From Planctomycetia bacterium (GTDB lineage: Bacteria; Planctomycetota; UBA1135; GCA-002686595), in assembly GCA_005778045.1 (NCBI GenBank), contig SXKQ01000012.1:1-18352 (forward strand): a stretch of 18,352 bases of DNA, in the 5' to 3' direction. Under the pieces are notes generated by a model, which worked only from the letters and a program-made list of their open reading frames with translations, ran no database searches and had not been told where the DNA came from. A program made the translations under genes and the position numbers. This document shows, one piece after another, positions 15,852 to 18,352 of this stretch (position 1 is its first letter; each line of letters begins with the position of its first letter).

Positions 15852-16957
15852 TCCGGCGGGATTCTTGCGAGGATGGCCGCTAAGCGCGGATCGGAGCGGA
15901 AGCTCTCGAGACTGGGCGTCGACTCGAGCTCGGCGCGGACGTGGTAGCCGCGCTCGACGGCCTCGCCGAGCAGCGCGAACATGCGCTCGACCGCAAGTGT
16001 CTCGTCGTCGCCCTTGCGCCGCTGGGCGAGCGCCAGCTCGTTCCACAGGTCGGCGGCGTAGCGCAGGCGCTCCGCGCTCGTGCCGACGGTGGCGGCGTGG
16101 TTCTCGATGGCACGCAGCGCGTCGTCCAGCTGGCCGGTCCCGAGCCGCGCCAGCGCGTTGCCGTAGCGACCATTGGAGATCAGGTTGCCGACGTCGTTGA
16201 GGGCGAGCAGGTCCGAGCTGCAGGTCTCGAGCAGCGTCTCGATGCGCGCGTAGCATGCGAGCGCGGTGTCGAGTTCCTCACCCAGCCCGGTGAGACTTGC
16301 GGCCAAGTTGGTGAGCGCCAGCGACGCACGCAAGCGCAGGTCGCAGCGCTCCGGCGCGACCGCCAGCTCGCGCTCGCGCTCCGTGACGAACTCGCGTTGC
16401 AGTTCGAGCGCCCCGCGAACATCCCCGCTGCGGGCCGAGTGGACCGCGAGCTTCTCGAGAGCCGTGCTGCGCATGTTGCGATAGCGCACGGAGTCCGGAA
16501 AGTCGCGCAGCAACAGGTCCACACGCGCGACCGCGCTGCGCAGGAAGCGCGCGGCGGCTTCGGTCTCGCCGAGCTCGAAGTGTGGATCCGCCGCGTCGAC
16601 CTCGGCCTCGGCGATGTCGAAGGCGTAGAAGCGCGCGGCGGGGTCGAGCTGTGCCGCGCGCTCGAATGCAACCAGCGCGGCCAGCGCTTGCTCGCGCGCC
16701 TCTTCCTGTCGAGACGAGCGCTCCTCGATCGCCGTCAGCCATCCGAGCCCGCGCCCGCGCGACCAGTGCGGCATCGCAGCGGCGGGATCTCGCAGGGCGG
16801 CTTCCTCAGCGCAGTCCACGGCCTCGATGGCCGGCCCGCGAGCATCCTCGTTCCGACCCAGGATCACGAGGGTCTCCGCCCAAGCAAGAAGGACCTCTGT
16901 GAAGCCAGAGGCGGTCGCCGAGTCCTCCTGCCTGCGCCGGAGCGCGATGCCCCCCTC
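15848..16957 (-). pseudogene. C-terminal helical/TPR-like half of the Ser/Thr kinase, out of frame with the kinase domain
   Basis: These roughly 370 codons form the extracytoplasmic or cytoplasmic helical-repeat tail typical of planctomycete membrane kinases. They read AETLVILGRNEDARGPAIEA, then alternating amphipathic helices (ALVAFERAAQLDPAARFYAF, LRSAVARVDLLLRDFPDSV) resembling degenerate TPRs, ending SFRSDPRLAAILARIPPD. The frame continues open upstream to 17167 but is not protein-like there, because the coding frame switches at a G6 run (16955-16950). Removing one G would fuse it to the kinase domain: HR-GG-IALRRRQ. No good start codon with a ribosome binding site was found at the switch, so independent translation is unlikely. 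It is a pseudogene half, or a sequencing indel. Confidence 0.75.
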
Positions 16958-17981
16958 GATGCTCGTCCGTCGCGGTGTCGTGCAGCACGTGACCGATCGC
17001 CGCCGGCGCGGAGCGGAAGTCGCGCTCGGAGCGTTCGTACGCCGTGCGCACCTCGTCGATCGAGCGCCTGCGCGAGAGCTCCCATCCCACGGGGCCGGCG
17101 AGCAGCAGCGCTCCCAGCGCCGTCCCGACCGCGGCTGCGGGGTGGCGCTGCGTCCACTTGAGCGCACGGCGCGCGAACGTCGGCGGCCGGGCCTCGATGG
17201 GGCGGAGCGCCAGTACGTGACCGAGATCGCGGGCTAGATCTCCCGCGCTCGGATAGCGGCGCGCGGGATCGCGCTCCAGCGCCTTGGCGCAGATGACCTC
17301 GATATCTGCGGGCATGCCGCGGTTGCGTGTGCGCAGCGGGGGCGCGTCGGCGTCGAGCACGGCCATGCTCACCGCGTTCTCGCCGAGCTTCACGAACGGG
17401 TGGCGCAGCGCGAGCAGCTCGTGGAGCGTGATCCCCAGCGCGTGCACGTCGGTGGCTGGCGTGACCTTGGCACTCTCGCCGCGGAACTGCTCCGGTGCTA
17501 AGTAGGCGAGCGTGCCGAGCTGCGCGCCGGAGCCCGTGAGCTTCGCGGAGTCCTCGAGCGTCGCCAGTCCAAAGTCGCACAGCCGCACGCGGCCATCCGG
17601 AGACAGCAGCACGTTGGACGGCGTGATGTCCCGGTGCAGCACTCTGCGCTGGTGGGCGTGATGGAGCGCTTCCGCGAGCGACTGCACCATGCGCACGCAG
17701 GTTTCTGTCTCGCCGCGCGCCAAGAACTCCTCGTTCCACGGCACGCTCGCGTCGTCGCCACGCAGCCTGCTTGCGAGCAGCGCATGCACGCCGGCCCCCG
17801 AGAGCTGCGAGGGCTCGCGCCCCGGCAACGCGCTCACGGTCACGTCGAGCGAGCAGCCCTCGACGTACTCCATGGCGAGGTAGGGCACGCCGCCGTGCTC
17901 GCCGGCCGTCAGCACGCGCACGATGCCCGGATGATCGAGACGCGCCACCGCCAGCGCCTCGCACAGGAAGCGTGCGCGCAC
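16806..17981 (-). pseudogene. 5'-truncated membrane Ser/Thr protein kinase (Hanks type), N-lobe missing
   Basis: The kinase homology starts abruptly at RARFLCEALAVARLDHPGI, the C-helix with its conserved Glu. HRDITPSNVLL (catalytic loop, with Thr where Lys is usual), CDFGLA (metal-binding DFG) and LAPEQF (activation-loop end) follow, then ERDPARRYPSAGDLARDL, a juxtamembrane KWTQRHP and one membrane segment (about 280 residues after the break). The glycine-rich loop and the ATP-anchoring lysine are absent in all minus-strand frames. The frame stays open to 18242, but that part is non-protein-like and antisense to a better coding frame. After TATDEHRGG the frame is lost at a G6 run and ends at 16806 with unrelated sequence. 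Lacking the N-lobe, it should be inactive. It is either a real gene remnant or an assembly error. Confidence 0.8.
16950..16955 (-). other. G6 homopolymer at the kinase frameshift
   Basis: The coding strand has six G where five would keep the kinase and its TPR-like tail in one frame. Upstream of the run the protein-like frame is the kinase frame; directly downstream it is the frame offset by one. Homopolymer length error, real mutation or transcriptional slippage would each produce this. Confidence 0.7.
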
Positions 17982-18011
17982 GTTGCCGAGCACAAGCTGC
18001 TCGGCGCGCAC
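17972..18011. repeat. Inverted repeats at the head-to-head gene junction
   Basis: GCCGAGCA (17985-17992) and TGCTCGGC (17998-18005) form a perfect 8-bp hairpin with loop CAAGC. Outside it, GTGCGCGC (17972-17979) and GCGCGCAC (18004-18011) form a second perfect 8-bp inverted pair. The switch from minus-strand kinase coding to plus-strand coding (about 17981/17982) falls within this repeat. Confidence 0.6.
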
Positions 18012-18257
18012 AAGCTCGACGCCGCGCTGCCGGACGTCGCCACGCAGGTTCGCTCGCGTATCGGCGAGCGCAACGTGAAGATCGAACTCTCGCTGCGGCG
18101 CGTTGAGCACGTCGACACGCTTCCCGAGCTCGCCGCCGCGTGGAAGCTCGACGGCGTCGTGCTCGAGTTCCAGAGCGAGGGCCGCGGCGATCACGAACTC
18201 GACGCGCGCGGCCTGGTGCTGACGCACCCGGTCGACGACCACGACGCCGCGAAGTGA
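17982..18257 (+). pseudogene. 5'-truncated gene of unknown function (C-terminal 91 codons)
   Basis: I do not recognise this protein. The plus frame from 17982 to the TGA at 18255-18257 has about 90% G or C in third positions and a natural composition (VATQVRSRIGERNVKIELSL, ELAAAWKLDGVVLEFQSEG, DARGLVLTHPVDDHDAAK), unlike the overlapping minus frame. There is no start codon at its left end; the frame is open further left only as a shadow of the kinase gene. So its N-terminal part was lost at the junction described for the inverted repeat. The acidic, beta-strand-rich end suggests a soluble protein. It converges on acetyl-CoA synthetase with a 7-nt gap. Confidence 0.6.
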
Positions 18258-18264
18258 CGCGGCG

Positions 18265-18352
18265 CTACTTGCGCGCGCTGTGCTGCGCGACGAGCTTGTC
18301 GACGACCTCGGGCTCGGCGAGCGTCGAGGTATCGCCGAGACCCGTGTATTCG
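18265..18352 (-). CDS. acs: Acetyl-CoA synthetase, C-terminal end
   Basis: The last 29 residues of an AMP-forming acetyl-CoA synthetase, which activates acetate with ATP and CoA; the rest lies beyond the right edge. EYTGLGDTSTLAEPEVVDKLV followed by a short basic tail and TAG (18267-18265) matches the strongly conserved C-terminus of Acs (GDTSTLADPxVVxKL). The acetylatable lysine of the PxxxxGK motif is outside the window. It converges on the truncated plus-strand gene. The short match limits certainty, but this motif is distinctive. Confidence 0.85.
   Translation of the reverse strand, partial: EYTGLGDTSTLAEPEVVDKLVAQHSARK

Noticed and set aside
17982..18242. N-terminal extension of the kinase frame to ATG 18242
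   Set aside because: It contains no glycine-rich loop or VAIK lysine and lies opposite a plus-strand frame with much better codon statistics.

Overview
The window is GC-rich DNA, roughly 70% G+C judged by eye, with strong GC3 bias in its real genes. It looks like chromosome from a member of the Planctomycetota, probably a high-GC and possibly deep-branching lineage. The clearest marker is the run at 7554-13770: a 'planctomycete cytochrome C'/DUF1549/DUF1553 protein, a Tat-exported DUF1501 protein and a third cytochrome-C-like lipoprotein. A planctomycete-style Ser/Thr kinase with a C-terminal helical repeat region, a DUF3332 lipoprotein and a class IV-like histone deacetylase homologue fit this reading. 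I see no tRNA, rRNA, CRISPR array, transposase or phage gene, so most of the window is ordinary chromosome.

Layout. 1-322 (-) is the N-terminus of glycine decarboxylase (gcvP). 473-2254 (-) is a CLC chloride channel or transporter with two CBS domains. 2381-2623 (-) is a small DUF3332 lipoprotein. 2748-4166 (-) is an aldehyde dehydrogenase. 4265-5041 (+) is a tandem PilZ protein, probably a cyclic-di-GMP receptor, and 5126-5902 (+) is a GAF protein with a four-cysteine C-terminal module. These two may form a small signalling locus. 5899-6804 (-) is an HDAC/AcuC-family deacetylase, divergent from a LOG-family nucleotide hydrolase at 6897-7478 (+). 7554-13770 (+) is a tight three-gene operon with gaps of +2 and -4 nt, coding for exported DUF1549/1553, DUF1501 and PSCyt1-LRR-YHS-like proteins that probably work together at the cell envelope. 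13767-15164 (-) is a B12-binding-type radical SAM enzyme, divergent from a PyrE-like phosphoribosyltransferase at 15255-15851 (+).

The right end, 15848-18257, is broken. A membrane Ser/Thr kinase gene on the minus strand has lost its N-lobe and carries a one-base frameshift in a G6 run. It abuts, head to head and across a short inverted repeat near 17972-18011, a plus-strand gene that has also lost its 5' end. A deletion across a former divergent promoter would explain this, and so would an assembly chimera. 18265-18352 (-) is the C-terminus of acetyl-CoA synthetase.

Three convergent gene pairs (stops at 5899-5902, 13767-13770 and 15848-15851) all end in the same 4-bp reciprocal stop overlap, CTAA or CTAG. 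I did not find a clearly new biological system. The best candidates for a second look are the PSCyt1-LRR-YHS fusion in the DUF1553/DUF1501 operon, the PilZ/GAF-Cys4 pair, the stop-overlap pattern and the kinase junction.
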